64,000 bases of DNA from UQRS01 sp050946935 (GCA_050946935.1 JBMNVR010000002.1:124001-188000), one strand, 5' to 3'; counted from the stretch's first letter, positions 17,254 to 26,707 are shown. Numbers and translations are program-made. The notes: generated by a model not told the origin, from the letters alone.

Positions 17254-17289
17254 AAAAAGCTCTGAGGAATTACTTCCTCAGAGCTTTTT
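17254..17289 (-). terminator. Terminator of rpmB
   Basis: A 16-bp stem including A/T flanks (AAAAAGCTCTGAGGAA, 17254-17269, with 17274-17289) and a TTAC loop; on the minus strand it ends in a T-run 20 bases after rpmB. Confidence 0.85.
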
Positions 17290-17311
17290 CATCACAATAC
17301 AATCCAAGAAC

Positions 17312-17500
17312 TCAGACCGCGCGGGTAACTTTACCCGAACGCAGGCAACGGGTGCAGGCGTTCACTCTGCAGGGTTTGCCGTCGACCAGCGCCTTAACCC
17401 GCTTTACGTTGGGTTTCCAGGTACGGTTGGAACGACGATGCGAATGGGATACCTTGATACCAAATTGAACTTCTTTATTGCAGAAATCGCATTTTGCCAT
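17312..17500 (-). CDS. rpmB: 50S ribosomal protein L28
   Basis: L28 belongs to the large ribosomal subunit. The 62-residue protein has the zinc-binding form with CDFC at the start and CTRC near the end, 'SHSHRRSNRTWKPNVKRV' in the middle, and normal length. AAAGGAGGTG stands before the ATG. It is a single-gene unit with its own promoter and terminator. Confidence 0.97.
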   Translation of the reverse strand: MAKCDFCNKEVQFGIKVSHSHRRSNRTWKPNVKRVKALVDGKPCRVNACTRCLRSGKVTRAV

Positions 17501-17534
17501 ATGTCTGCACCTCCTTTATCTAATCGCAAAGATT

Positions 17535-17563
17535 ATATTATCACAGCTCGACTGATTTTGCAA
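17535..17563 (-). promoter_or_regulatory. Promoter for rpmB
   Basis: On the minus strand TTGCAA (17563-17558), 17 bases, TAATAT (17540-17535), about 35 bases before the start codon. Confidence 0.7.
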
Positions 17564-17643
17564 GTATTTTTTTGAATTTATTTTCCAAAAACACTCTATA
17601 GAATTTCGCGCCCGATCGTGTCGGAAAATCCGACGTGGCTGGG

Positions 17644-20028
17644 TTACTTGATTTCGGCCACCGTCACACCGGCCTCCCCTTCCCCGTATACGCCAAGACG
17701 GTAGGATTTGATGCTCCGGTGCCGACGAAGATGCTCCTGCACGGCGGCGCGCAAAACACCGGTACCCTTGCCGTGAATGATGCGGATAGAGGGGATGCCC
17801 GCGACCACCGCGTGGTCGATGTACCGATCCAGCTCGAGAATCGCCTCGTCCGCCGCCATACCACGCAGGTCGACCTCACTCGGAGCGGCGCTCTCCCTGC
17901 GGGAGGGAGCGCCGGTAACCTTCCGGCCGCCGACCGTTACCCGATTCTGGTTGTCCAAAAGACGGAGATTGTCAAATTTCACCCGGGATTTGAAAATGCC
18001 GGCCTGTATTTCGGCCTCCCCGCTTTTTTCGAATATCCTGAGGACAGTGCCTTCCTTATCAATATCCACAATCCGGACAAGATCGCCGGCTTTCAGCGGC
18101 CGTGGCAGCCGATAGGGCAGATTCTGTTTTTTCTCCACCGGGTCGGCGCCGCTCTCCAGCTTACCAAGGCCGGCTTTAGCCGCCGACCGGGCGCGCCGCA
18201 CAAACTCTCCCTTATCGGCGGCGCTGCGCGCCTGCTTGCGCAGCGTCTCCAGCTCGTCGAGAAGGCGGTTGCTTTCGGCACGGGTGGCGTCGATGATCTG
18301 CCGCGCCTCGGCCTTCGCCCCCTCCAGCATGCGGCTGCGCTCCCGGTTCAAATCCTCTAAAATTTTGCTGTTGCTGCGCCGGGCGCTCTCCAGCTCGGCG
18401 TGAATCCGCTCAGCCTCCCGGCGCTCGGCCTCAGCCTCCTGCCGTGCCTGCTCCAAAGAGGAAACCACCTTCTCAAACCGAAGGTTTTCGTCCGAAATCA
18501 GGCCGCGCGCCCGCTCGACAACCTCCTCCCCCAGTCCCAGCCGGGCCGAGATGGCAAAGGCATTCGAGCGTCCCGGCACGCCGATTAGCAGCCGGTAGGT
18601 CGGCTTTAAAGAAGCCACGTCAAACTCACAGCTTCCGTTTTCCACGCCATCCGTGTCGAGGGCGTAGGATTTCAGCTCAGCATAGTGGGTCGTGGCAGCA
18701 ATCCTCGCGCCGCGCTGCCGAAGCTGCATGATGACCGCCTCAGCCAGCGCGGCACCCTCGACCGGGTCGGTGCCGGCGCCAAGCTCGTCCAGCAGGATCA
18801 GGGTATCCGGCCCGGCAACCTCTAAAATCGAGACGATGGTTTTCATGTGCGAAGAGAAGGTAGAAAGCGACTGTTCGATGCTCTGTTCATCCCCGATGTC
18901 AGCCAGAACCGCCGAAAAAACCGAGATCTCGCTCCCATCCTCCGCCGGGATCAGAAGGCCGCACATGGTCATGCCGGTCAACAACCCGATGGTTTTCAGG
19001 CTGACCGTTTTGCCTCCGGTGTTGGGGCCGGTGATGATCAAGGTGTCATATTCGATCCCAAGACCGACGGTGACCGGCACGACCGTCCTGGGATCAAGCA
19101 GCGGATGCCGCGCCTTTTTTAAGAAAATCCGTCCCTTGCTGTTGAGAGCCGGCCGGCCCGCCCGCATAGCATACCCCAGTTTCGCCTTGGCGAAGATCAG
19201 GTTGAGGCAAACGATACTATCATAAGAATCCAGCACCGCCTGGGCGAAACCGCCGGCTTCGGCCGACAGCGCGTAAAGAATACGCTCGATTTCCTCCTGC
19301 CGCTTGCGCTCGAGAATTTTGAGGTCGTTGTTGATCTCCACCACGGCGGCCGGCTCGATAAACAGCGTCGCGCCCGAGGCCGAGGTATCGTGCACCAGTC
19401 CCGGCACGCTGCTCCGGTGCTCGGCCTTGACCGGCACGACAAAGCGGCCGTCCCGCATGGTGACAATTCCCTCCTGCAAAAACTTGGCATAGCCGGAGGA
19501 GCGGACCATCCGATCCAGCTTTTCCCGGATGCCGTTTTCAGCCTGCCGGATCTTGCGGCAAAGGTCGTACAGCGCCGGGGAGGCATTGTCATACATCTCC
19601 TCCTCCGACCGGATGCAGGCAAAAATTTTCTCTTCAAAATACTTATTGGGAAACAGCATTTCAAAATAACGGTCGAGAATTTCAGTCCCCTCGCAGGCGT
19701 TGCCGGCCCGCCACTCTTTCAGTGAACGGATAACCCGTAAAAGCTCCCCGACCTCCAGCAGCTCCTTCATAGAGAGAAGGCCACCAGCCTTGGCTCGGGT
19801 CAGGGCGGCCGTGCAGTTTTTGGCACTGCCGAAGCTCGGCGCGCCGAATTTCGCCATCAGAGTGTAAGCGGCGTCGGTCTCGGACAGCAGACGCTCAACC
19901 GTATATATGTCGGAAGATGGTTCGATTTTTCTGGCTGCGGCCGCCGCGTCCTCCATCGTTGTCTCTTCACACAGGCGTTCGAGCACGCGATCCAGCTCGA
20001 GCACCCGCCAGTGTTTTTGTTGATTCAT
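17644..20028 (-). CDS. mutS2: Endonuclease MutS2
   Basis: MutS2 is a MutS-like ATPase with a C-terminal Smr nuclease domain. Family roles are suppression of recombination and rescue of collided ribosomes. The 794-residue protein shows Walker A GPNTGGKTVSLKT (about residue 335), 'DELGAGTDPVEG', a long coiled-coil rich in Glu, Arg and Ala (about 520-640), a KOW-like segment and an Smr domain from EVDLRGMAADEA to the end with HGKGTGVLR. The start ATG at 20028 follows AAAGGAAA; the open frame continues upstream without homology. It lies 49 bases after recO in the same direction. Confidence 0.95.
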   Translation of the reverse strand: MNQQKHWRVLELDRVLERLCEETTMEDAAAAARKIEPSSDIYTVERLLSETDAAYTLMAKFGAPSFGSAKNCTAALTRAKAGGLLSMKELLEVGELLRVIRSLKEWRAGNACEGTEILDRYFEMLFPNKYFEEKIFACIRSEEEMYDNASPALYDLCRKIRQAENGIREKLDRMVRSSGYAKFLQEGIVTMRDGRFVVPVKAEHRSSVPGLVHDTSASGATLFIEPAAVVEINNDLKILERKRQEEIERILYALSAEAGGFAQAVLDSYDSIVCLNLIFAKAKLGYAMRAGRPALNSKGRIFLKKARHPLLDPRTVVPVTVGLGIEYDTLIITGPNTGGKTVSLKTIGLLTGMTMCGLLIPAEDGSEISVFSAVLADIGDEQSIEQSLSTFSSHMKTIVSILEVAGPDTLILLDELGAGTDPVEGAALAEAVIMQLRQRGARIAATTHYAELKSYALDTDGVENGSCEFDVASLKPTYRLLIGVPGRSNAFAISARLGLGEEVVERARGLISDENLRFEKVVSSLEQARQEAEAERREAERIHAELESARRSNSKILEDLNRERSRMLEGAKAEARQIIDATRAESNRLLDELETLRKQARSAADKGEFVRRARSAAKAGLGKLESGADPVEKKQNLPYRLPRPLKAGDLVRIVDIDKEGTVLRIFEKSGEAEIQAGIFKSRVKFDNLRLLDNQNRVTVGGRKVTGAPSRRESAAPSEVDLRGMAADEAILELDRYIDHAVVAGIPSIRIIHGKGTGVLRAAVQEHLRRHRSIKSYRLGVYGEGEAGVTVAEIK

Positions 20029-20077
20029 CGCTTTGTTTCCTTTCAAAAAGCAGCCGTGTTTTTCACGGCCGCGCGCA

Positions 20078-20812
20078 TTACAGACTATGGTAAAAATCCA
20101 GCGTTTTGTAGCCGCGCTCGGTCTGCTGAAGCAGAAAACGCTCGGTCGCGCGAGCGAGGGCGGCGGCGGATTTCTCCGGCATAGAGAAGCGGAACAGCCG
20201 GTCAAAATCCGTATACACAATATGACGCATGGCCGCAAGCAGCGTGCGGTCGAGGAGAATTTCCCCAACGCCCGGGCGGTGCTTGGTGCAGAAAATCCGC
20301 CCCTCCCGCGCACTGAAGGCCATCCGGTCGTCGGTATCCTCCCCGCAGACGGCGCAGCAGGACAGGTCGGGCATATAGCCCGAGAGGGTCAGCATCCGCA
20401 GTTCGACGACCGCCTTGATCAGATTCGGGTCCTTCTCGCGCTTCGAGAGGAAGGCCAGCGCGTTGAGCATCAGGCGGAGGTATTCCTCCGCCTCGCTCCC
20501 CTCCGGCGCAAGGGTAAGGCAAAGCTCGCAGAAATACTGTGCCAGCGAAAGATGCACAATATCCTCCCGCAGGCCCCAGAAAACCTCCCGCGGCGCGGCC
20601 TCGTCCAATTTGTATGTATCCCGGCTTTTGAAAAAGGTCAGATCGCTATAGCACAGCAGGCCACAGCCGGAGGCATTGCGGTTCTTCAGGTTTCGCACCC
20701 CGCGGGCATAAGCGCTGACCAGCCCGTTCGAGCGGGTCAGCGCGGTAATATATTTGTCGTTTTCAGAAGCGATATTCTCCCGCACGATGATCCCGTCGGT
20801 GGACAGATGCAT
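20078..20812 (-). CDS. recO: DNA repair protein RecO
   Basis: RecO helps load RecA onto SSB-coated DNA in the RecFOR pathway. The 244-residue protein has the N-terminal OB fold (TDGIIVRENIASENDKYITA), a helical region and a zinc site (CCAVCG about 152, then CTKH about 174). The start ATG is preceded by GGGAGGAAAAGG. The gene overlaps the end of yqzL by 50 bases, which suggests translational coupling. Confidence 0.93.
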   Translation of the reverse strand: MHLSTDGIIVRENIASENDKYITALTRSNGLVSAYARGVRNLKNRNASGCGLLCYSDLTFFKSRDTYKLDEAAPREVFWGLREDIVHLSLAQYFCELCLTLAPEGSEAEEYLRLMLNALAFLSKREKDPNLIKAVVELRMLTLSGYMPDLSCCAVCGEDTDDRMAFSAREGRIFCTKHRPGVGEILLDRTLLAAMRHIVYTDFDRLFRFSMPEKSAAALARATERFLLQQTERGYKTLDFYHSL

Positions 20813-20921
20813 GTTCCTTTTCCTCCCGCCCGGCAGGGCTGTTCAGACAATTTTTATACGCCAGATATTGCTTAACCTCGCCGGTCTTGACAAAGGCGGC
20901 CCAGTATTCTTCCTTTTTCAA
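20763..20921 (-). CDS. YqzL-like small protein
   Basis: A 52-residue ORF whose first half (KKEEYWAAFVKTGEVKQYLA) matches the YqzL family, small proteins encoded between era and recO in Firmicutes; the function is unknown. The start is TTG at 20921, ten bases after AAAAGGAG. The second half overlaps recO and is rich in Arg, His and Glu, so it may be family-unlike extension. Because of the TTG start and overlap this gene is easily missed. Confidence 0.65.
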   Translation of the reverse strand: MKKEEYWAAFVKTGEVKQYLAYKNCLNSPAGREEKEHASVHRRDHRAGEYRF

Positions 20922-20995
20922 ATGAATCGCTCTCCTTTTCAAAAAACAGTACATCCCTATTTTTCTCAAAGAGAGCGTTCAAAATTTAAGTAAAA

Positions 20996-21919
20996 TTAAT
21001 CCAAGCCAAAACCGTGAATCAGGCCCGGCCGGTTTCGCCAGTCCTCTTTCACCTTGACCCAAAGCTGTAAATTGCATTTACAACCAAAAAACTCCTCAAT
21101 ATCCGCACGGGCGAGCGATCCCGCTTTTTTCAGCAGGACGCCTTTTTTGCCGATGATGATGCCCTTGTGGCTTTCCTTTTCGCAGTAAATGACCGCCTCT
21201 ACCTCCAGCACCGGCTGGCCGGCGGCGTTGTCCCGCTCATAAAACCGCTCCACCCCGACCGCAATGCCGTGCGGAACCTCTTTATTCAGCAGACGGAGAA
21301 GCTTCTCCCGCACAAGCTCACCGACCAACACCCGGTCGGGCTGGTCAGTGAACGTGTCGCGGTCGAAGAAGTGCGGCCCCGGCTTTGCGAAAGCCGAAAG
21401 CTCGTGCAGCAGCGCTTCCATCCCGTCCCCCGTTTTGGCCGAGATCGGCACCACCGCCGCAAAATCGTATAAAGCGGAATAGGCCGAGATCATCTCAAGC
21501 AGGCGTTCCTTCTCCTCCATCAGGTCAATTTTGTTGAGGACAAGAATGGTTTTCAAGCCCCGTTTTTTCACCGTCTCCAGCAGTTCCAGCTCGGCCGGCG
21601 GCAGGCTTTCGGGATTAAATTTAAATTTAGAGACCGCCTCTACCACAAACATACAGCCGTCGACGTCGGAAAGCCCCTCCCCGACCGCCTTGATCATGCT
21701 GTCACCCAAGCGATTGTGCGGTTTGTGATAGCCCGGCGTGTCGATAAAAACAAGCTGCGTCTCCCCCCGGTTGCAGACCCCCATGATGCGGGTGCGGGTC
21801 GTCTGCGGCTTGTCCGAAACAATTGCAACCTTTTGTCCCAGCATCCGATTGAGCAGAGAGGATTTGCCGACATTTGGCCGGCCGACAATAGATAAAAAAG
21901 CTGATTTTGTATTTTCCAT
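20996..21919 (-). CDS. era: GTPase Era
   Basis: Era is an essential GTPase that binds the 3' end of 16S rRNA during 30S maturation. G1 GRPNVGKSS, G3 DTPGYHKP, G4 NKID and the C-terminal KH domain with 'IGKKGVLLKKAGSLARADIEEFFG' are all present. The protein is 307 residues. The ATG at 21919 is the start that places MENTKSAFLSIVGRPN at the N-terminus; CGGAAAG lies upstream. The frame further upstream to 22030 is non-homologous. It stands between ybeY and yqzL-recO. Confidence 0.96.
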   Translation of the reverse strand: MENTKSAFLSIVGRPNVGKSSLLNRMLGQKVAIVSDKPQTTRTRIMGVCNRGETQLVFIDTPGYHKPHNRLGDSMIKAVGEGLSDVDGCMFVVEAVSKFKFNPESLPPAELELLETVKKRGLKTILVLNKIDLMEEKERLLEMISAYSALYDFAAVVPISAKTGDGMEALLHELSAFAKPGPHFFDRDTFTDQPDRVLVGELVREKLLRLLNKEVPHGIAVGVERFYERDNAAGQPVLEVEAVIYCEKESHKGIIIGKKGVLLKKAGSLARADIEEFFGCKCNLQLWVKVKEDWRNRPGLIHGFGLD

Positions 21920-22044
21920 GCGTCTTTCCGTTTCTGCCGGAATTCCGGCCGTATTCATCCGCCTGTCGGGCGAAGCAGTTCCTCCGCGGAATGGGGAGGC
22001 TTCTCTCTGCGTCGAGGCGGCCATGCACAAAATATGTACTGCGT

Positions 22045-22530
22045 TCAGCCGGCAATTCGCGGCACGCCAAGCATCTTTAATATTTCTTCTTCCCGCTCAC
22101 GCATCCGAAGCGTCTCCAGCCCGCCGTCCTCGTGATCGTAGCCGAGCAGATGCAGCATGGAGTGTACGGTCAGAAATGCCGTCTCCCGCTGGAGGGTGTG
22201 GCCGTATTCCTCCGCCTGAGCACAGGCGTGCTCCATCGAGATGACGATATCCCCCAGCATTTTTGCACCGCTTTCGGGATTGACGTCATATTCGCCCCCG
22301 CTGCCCAGCGGGAAAGAAAGCACGTCGGTCGACCGGTCAATCTTCCGAAACTGTTGGTTCAATTCGCGAATGCCGGCGTCGTCGGTAAATGTGATATTGA
22401 CCTCTGCCATGCCGTCGAAGCCCTCCGTCTCCAGCGCCGCATGGCAGGCCCGGCGCAGCAGCATACGGATGCCGGCCGGAATTTTGACCGTCTTTTGCTT
22501 GTTTTGGATGATCACTTTTACTTTATCCAT
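22045..22530 (-). CDS. ybeY: Endoribonuclease YbeY (rRNA maturation factor)
   Basis: YbeY is a zinc-dependent RNase needed for 16S rRNA processing and 70S quality control. The 161-residue protein has 'DRSTDVLSFPLG', 'MLGDIVIS' and the zinc motif HSMLHLLGYDHE. The ATG at 22530 starts at MDKVKVIIQN; GGAGAAAAGG lies just upstream. It is part of the phoH-ybeY-era order; dgkA and cdd, often present in this order, are absent here. Confidence 0.95.
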   Translation of the reverse strand: MDKVKVIIQNKQKTVKIPAGIRMLLRRACHAALETEGFDGMAEVNITFTDDAGIRELNQQFRKIDRSTDVLSFPLGSGGEYDVNPESGAKMLGDIVISMEHACAQAEEYGHTLQRETAFLTVHSMLHLLGYDHEDGGLETLRMREREEEILKMLGVPRIAG

Positions 22531-22728
22531 AACCTTTTCTCCATTCTGCCGCACGATACATCACGCCAAAATCCGTGTCTTCCTTCCTTCGCGACCAGCG
22601 CGAAGGAAGTTTCTTGGATCCAGCGGCGCAATTTCTGCCGCCCGTTCGGCCAGCGGCCGGCTTTTATACTTCCGGTTCAGCGCGGTGTCCCGCGCGGAAA
22701 GCCACAATCATACACGCCGAAACAGCGT
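22531..22728. other. Spacer with hairpin between phoH and ybeY
   Basis: An 11-bp perfect stem CTTCCTTCGCG (22583-22593) with 22599-22609 and a five-base loop. On the minus strand no T-run follows, so it may be an RNA-stability or attenuation hairpin rather than a terminator. Confidence 0.5.
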
Positions 22729-23691
22729 TTATTTCTTGCCGGCGGCGCTGTTCTCATATGCCATGATAATCTCCTGCACCAGGCGGTGGCGGACTACATC
22801 CTTGTGATTCAGCCGGATGGTCGCGATACCGTTGATGTTTTTGAGTATACGCGCCGCCTCATTTAAGCCCGATTTGCGTCCGTCAGGAAGATCAATTTGG
22901 GTCACATCCCCGTTCACCACGATTTTGGAATTGAATCCCAGCCGGGTGAGGAACATTTTCATCTGCTCGGGCGTGGTGTTCTGCGCCTCGTCCAAAATGA
23001 TAAAGCTGTCATCCAGCGTCCGTCCGCGCATATAGGCAAGCGGCGCAACCTCGATGTTGCCGCGTTCCTGATAACGGGCGAAATTCTCCGCCCCCAGCAT
23101 GTCGAACAGCGCGTCGTACAGCGGGCGGAGGTAGGGATCCACCTTGCTTTGCAAATCGCCCGGCAAAAATCCCAGCTTCTCCCCCGCCTCAACCGCCGGA
23201 CGGGTGAGAATAATGCGGTTAACCTCCTTCGCGCGGAAAGCGGTGACCGCCATCGCCACGGCAAGGTAGGTCTTGCCGGTGCCGGCCGGGCCGACCCCGA
23301 TCACCACCGTGTTGTCGCGGATGGCCTCTACATATTTTTTCTGTCCAAGCGTTTTGGGTTTGACCGGCCGCCCCTTGGTGGTGATACAGATACAGTCGGA
23401 GTCGGTCAGGTTGGAGAGGTTTTCATCCTCCCCATCCTCTACAAGCCCCATGACGTAGCGGATGTTCTGCTCATTGAGCATCTCGCCCTTGTTGATCAGC
23501 ATCAGCAGGCCGCCGATCACTTTGGAAGCCTTGCTCACCCCTTCGGCATCCCCGCTTATTTTTACCTCCCCGTCGCGGGAGGTAATCCGGACATTGTACC
23601 GCTCCTCTAAATATTTCACATTTTCATCAAAGCTGCCGAAAAGACCGGCAATCTGTTCCAGCCGCTCAATATTAATAACTTGTTCGATCAT
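22729..23691 (-). CDS. phoH: PhoH family ATPase
   Basis: A PhoH/YbeZ-type P-loop ATPase thought to work with YbeY in RNA metabolism. The 320-residue protein has an N-terminal KH-like region, Walker A GPAGTGKTYLA (about residue 133), 'TRPAVEAGEKLGFLPGDL', Walker B FIILDEAQNTTPEQMKMFLTR and GDVTQIDLP. The ATG at 23691 follows GTGGAAAG. Its position between yqfD and ybeY is the standard order. Confidence 0.95.
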   Translation of the reverse strand: MIEQVINIERLEQIAGLFGSFDENVKYLEERYNVRITSRDGEVKISGDAEGVSKASKVIGGLLMLINKGEMLNEQNIRYVMGLVEDGEDENLSNLTDSDCICITTKGRPVKPKTLGQKKYVEAIRDNTVVIGVGPAGTGKTYLAVAMAVTAFRAKEVNRIILTRPAVEAGEKLGFLPGDLQSKVDPYLRPLYDALFDMLGAENFARYQERGNIEVAPLAYMRGRTLDDSFIILDEAQNTTPEQMKMFLTRLGFNSKIVVNGDVTQIDLPDGRKSGLNEAARILKNINGIATIRLNHKDVVRHRLVQEIIMAYENSAAGKK

Positions 23692-23861
23692 GCACTTTCC
23701 ACTTTCATTTTTCAAAATTGAATCCGTATGAGTTCCTTCGGGAAAACCGGCGCCAGCGCGCATTTTCCCGATGCAAGCGAGGGCTTTCTGCCTATAGATT
23801 GGAGCGCTTGTGAGAATTGCAAAACAGAACCCAAAGTTTTTAGTTATTATATCACAAATTT

Positions 23862-25046
23862 TTAGTAATTTATAGTTGTTATAGATAAAATTTCTTCCAC
23901 AGCGATATTCTCATTACAAATGCACAAATTTTCTATCCGAATTCCGTCATTTTGTTCGACAATATTTTCGGTTTGCGACAGAACGTCCATACCTTCCAGC
24001 TCTGTTCCGGTTAAAATCGCCATTTCATTTCGCGCTTTTTCGACCGCCTCCTCTAAAGAGAGTGTATATGCCACCCGTTCGGTCTCATAAAAGATAGCGG
24101 TGTGCAGTGTGATTGGCAAGCTCTTTTCCAAAAAACACAGGACGGTCCGGGATATCTCCTTATCATACGCATACTGCTCGCTTCCAAGGTAAAGCGGCAT
24201 CCGCTGTCCAAAAAAGCTGACTACCGTTTTGCTTTTTTTTCGCCCGGTGCGGCGCGTCTCTTCCTGCTGAAAAAGAACCTCTGTCTGCAGCCGATGCTCG
24301 GTTTGGGCGTACACCTCTCCCGCTGCGTGTTTCAGCCCGGTATAGCCCGTTGCATACTCGATCGTGCCGGAGACCAGCAGGTCTCCGGCTACCACCGGAC
24401 TGCCCACCTCCACCACGCGGTTTCCCTGTATGATCCGGTGACCTGTGATGGTTCCCCCAGTCTTTGCAATGAGGTTGCAGGGCTCCTCCCCGGTTTTGTC
24501 GGGAATTTCCGCCACCTCGCTGACATCCACCGTGGCCAGCGAGCCTTCTATATTCACCGCCGCCCATGCCAGCTCCGGCACGCGGAGTTGGATTTTTTCC
24601 GGCAGACTGAAAGCGTCAATCTCTGCCGTGCGCGTGCCGACACGGACGCCGACTTCCTCCAGCGCGGCCAAAAGCCGCTGCGGGTCGGTACGCTCGCAGC
24701 CAACCAGCTCGATCTGCCAGATGAAGCCGGACAGCCAGCAGATCAGGAAAACATAAACCGCAAACCCAATCCCGAATCCGATCCGCTGGCGATAGGTATT
24801 CAGCTTTATAAAAAGTCCGACCGGACGAATATATTTTGTCCGAACGCGGCATTTGCCCTTAAGCGCATGCATGCGCTTATAATCCTTGATATAGACGCTC
24901 GCCTCAATGCAGCCGGTCTTATATTCGGCGTCCCAGACCGGCACACCCTTTGCCGCCAGAATATTCAGAAGCCGCTCCGGGTAATCCCCGTAAATGCGAA
25001 ACCGAACGTACCCCAAAATATAATGCAAAATCCGGATAAACAGCAT
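23862..25046 (-). CDS. yqfD: Sporulation protein YqfD
   Basis: YqfD is a mother-cell, SigmaE-controlled membrane protein of spore formers, of unproven biochemical role. The 394-residue protein has the family's short N-terminal domain with GYVRFRIYGDYPERLLN, one hydrophobic segment at about 90-112 and a long outer domain with 'VELVGCERTDP'-like 'IELVGCERTDPQRLLAAL' (POTRA/FtsQ-like). It directly follows yqfC by 12 bases. Confidence 0.93.
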   Translation of the reverse strand: MLFIRILHYILGYVRFRIYGDYPERLLNILAAKGVPVWDAEYKTGCIEASVYIKDYKRMHALKGKCRVRTKYIRPVGLFIKLNTYRQRIGFGIGFAVYVFLICWLSGFIWQIELVGCERTDPQRLLAALEEVGVRVGTRTAEIDAFSLPEKIQLRVPELAWAAVNIEGSLATVDVSEVAEIPDKTGEEPCNLIAKTGGTITGHRIIQGNRVVEVGSPVVAGDLLVSGTIEYATGYTGLKHAAGEVYAQTEHRLQTEVLFQQEETRRTGRKKSKTVVSFFGQRMPLYLGSEQYAYDKEISRTVLCFLEKSLPITLHTAIFYETERVAYTLSLEEAVEKARNEMAILTGTELEGMDVLSQTENIVEQNDGIRIENLCICNENIAVEEILSITTINY

Positions 25047-25058
25047 GCCTTCACCGCC

Positions 25059-25367
25059 TTACAGGGAAAATTCAACCGTCGCGATAAGACCGGAGATGAC
25101 CGCGACGTTTCCGCCAAGCGAGGATATCTCCAGCCCACTGCCAAGGAAAGATACGCACCCATTCCCAATATTGAGGGTAATTTTGGTATCGCTGTATTCC
25201 GCCACGCACCGGCAGCCATCTACCGTTGCCTCGCGGTTGCCGATCAGCTCGGTTTTGGCGTCGCGCAGGAGGGCGGCCGAGGGAACCTCCAGCGTCCGGC
25301 CGATCAGGTCGATTTTAGAACGAGGCTTTTCGGGTGGACAATATTTCCTTCGGCTTTTTTTCTTCAT
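25059..25367 (-). CDS. yqfC: Sporulation protein YqfC (YabP/YqfC family)
   Basis: A 102-residue YabP-like sporulation protein. A basic N-terminus (KKKSRRK) is followed by 'LEVPSAALLRDAKTELIGNREATVDGC' and 'NIGNGCVSFLGSGLEI', which match the family pattern. In Bacillus yqfC and yqfD form a SigmaE operon, and the same pair is seen here with a 12-base gap. The direct role is unknown. Confidence 0.92.
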   Translation of the reverse strand: MKKKSRRKYCPPEKPRSKIDLIGRTLEVPSAALLRDAKTELIGNREATVDGCRCVAEYSDTKITLNIGNGCVSFLGSGLEISSLGGNVAVISGLIATVEFSL

Positions 25368-25470
25368 AGATCAGTGATCTCCTCCATCGCCGGCAGGCCG
25401 GAATCTTCCGCCCAAGAGGCGTCGGTCAACCATCTTGGAGTGAAAACAAAAAAAGACCGCACAGCCTCTT

Positions 25471-25523
25471 TGGACGACGCTGCGCCAAGGAAAAAACGCA
25501 TCCTTTCTTGGCGTAGTCGTCCA
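25471..25523. promoter_or_regulatory. Interrupted long hairpin between yqfC and ylbJ
   Basis: TGGACGAC (25471-25478) pairs with GTCGTCCA (25516-25523), and CGCCAAG (25483-25489) pairs with CTTGGCG (25507-25513), with a 17-base A-rich loop. It lies between two divergent sporulation genes. Its role is unknown; it may be part of either leader. Confidence 0.5.
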
Positions 25524-25609
25524 TTTACCGGTGTTTTTCTTCAAGTTATAAGTATGTTGCGGTTTTAAGAATCATTCCGTGCGCATAGACTAAAATGGCG
25601 GTGATCAAT

Positions 25610-26674
25610 ATGCGTGTATTCCGAGTAAAAGCAATGCATTTTTTGACCTTTACAGCCGGATCGGTATTCATCGCGGCGCTTTTCTTTCTGCCGCAGGAGG
25701 CAAAATCCGGCGCCTGGCAGGGGCTTCTCGCCTGCGCGGAGGTGGTTGTGCCCTCGCTCTTTCCCTTTATGGCGGTTTCCCTCTTCCTGACCAAAACCGG
25801 CGTTCCGAAAGCGGTTTCGGCGCCTCTCGACCTGCTTTGCCGCGGGCTTTTCCACGACCGGCAGGGGGTAAATATCCTGCTCAGCTTTATGGCCGGCTTT
25901 CCGGTCGGCGGCCTGCTGATTGCAGAGGAATACCGCGCCGGCTTTTTGGGTGAAAAGGAGGCAACAGCCCGCATTACCTATTGCGTGAACTCCGGCCCCG
26001 CCTTTATCATTACGGCGGTAGGGCTTGGCATGCTCGGCTCAGCCGAGATCGGTCTGCTGCTGTTTCTATCGGTTACGGCCGCGGCCGTTGTCAACGGATT
26101 TTTTTACTCCCGTTTTCTGTTGCGGAGAGAGCAGCCTGCTCCGACCATGCGGCAGGAACCCGAAGGTTTTTCGACCGCGTTTGTTCAGTCGGTCTCGGGC
26201 GCCGCGACGCAGATGCTCGGCATCTGCGGATTTGTGCTGTTTTTTTCCACCGTTGTTTCCCTGCTCGGCCGCCTGCCGCTTTCGGAGGCGCTCTCCCCTC
26301 TTCTGGCGCAGGTTTTAGAGGTCACGGTCGGCGCGCTGGCCAGCCGCCGCGCCGCTCTGCCGGTGATTGCCGCGGGAATTGGCTTCGGCGGCTTATCCGT
26401 GATCTGTCAGGTGCTCTGCCTCGTTCGGGAGGTGCCGTTCAACCGCGGGGTTTTTCTGCTTTCCCGTCTGACACACGGGGCACTGGCCGCTTTGTTCACA
26501 CGGCTTTTTCTGCCCCTGTTCCCTCTGACCAGAGAAGTGCTGCTCTCCACCGGACGGCCGGCGTCGGCCGGTTTTTCTCTGCCGCTGGGTCTGGCGATGG
26601 TCTTGATGTGCGTGACCCTGATCGTCTGTGCAGAGAAGGAATTCTCTCTTTTTCGGCCGCAAAGAAAAAAATAG
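25610..26674 (+). CDS. ylbJ: YlbJ-like sporulation integral membrane protein
   Basis: A 354-residue protein with about eight hydrophobic segments of the YlbJ/SpoVM-era 'nucleoside recognition' (Gate) type. The motif GFPVGGLLIAEEYRAG followed by 'YCVNSGPAFIITAVG' is characteristic of YlbJ, a SigmaE-dependent protein needed for spore cortex formation. Two starts are possible, ATG 25595 and ATG 25610; the second has GGTGATC just upstream. It is divergent from yqfC and ends before the tRNA pair. Confidence 0.85.
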   Translation: MRVFRVKAMHFLTFTAGSVFIAALFFLPQEAKSGAWQGLLACAEVVVPSLFPFMAVSLFLTKTGVPKAVSAPLDLLCRGLFHDRQGVNILLSFMAGFPVGGLLIAEEYRAGFLGEKEATARITYCVNSGPAFIITAVGLGMLGSAEIGLLLFLSVTAAAVVNGFFYSRFLLRREQPAPTMRQEPEGFSTAFVQSVSGAATQMLGICGFVLFFSTVVSLLGRLPLSEALSPLLAQVLEVTVGALASRRAALPVIAAGIGFGGLSVICQVLCLVREVPFNRGVFLLSRLTHGALAALFTRLFLPLFPLTREVLLSTGRPASAGFSLPLGLAMVLMCVTLIVCAEKEFSLFRPQRKK

Positions 26675-26707
26675 CCGTCAAAACCGATTTGAATAACATA
26701 AAGGCTT

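Noticed and set aside
16989..17468. + strand ORF between proC and rpmB
   Set aside because: No ribosome binding site, low-complexity composition, and it overlaps rpmB and its terminator.
24102..25568. Long + strand ORF of 488 codons
   Set aside because: Antisense to yqfD and yqfC, both recognised sporulation genes.
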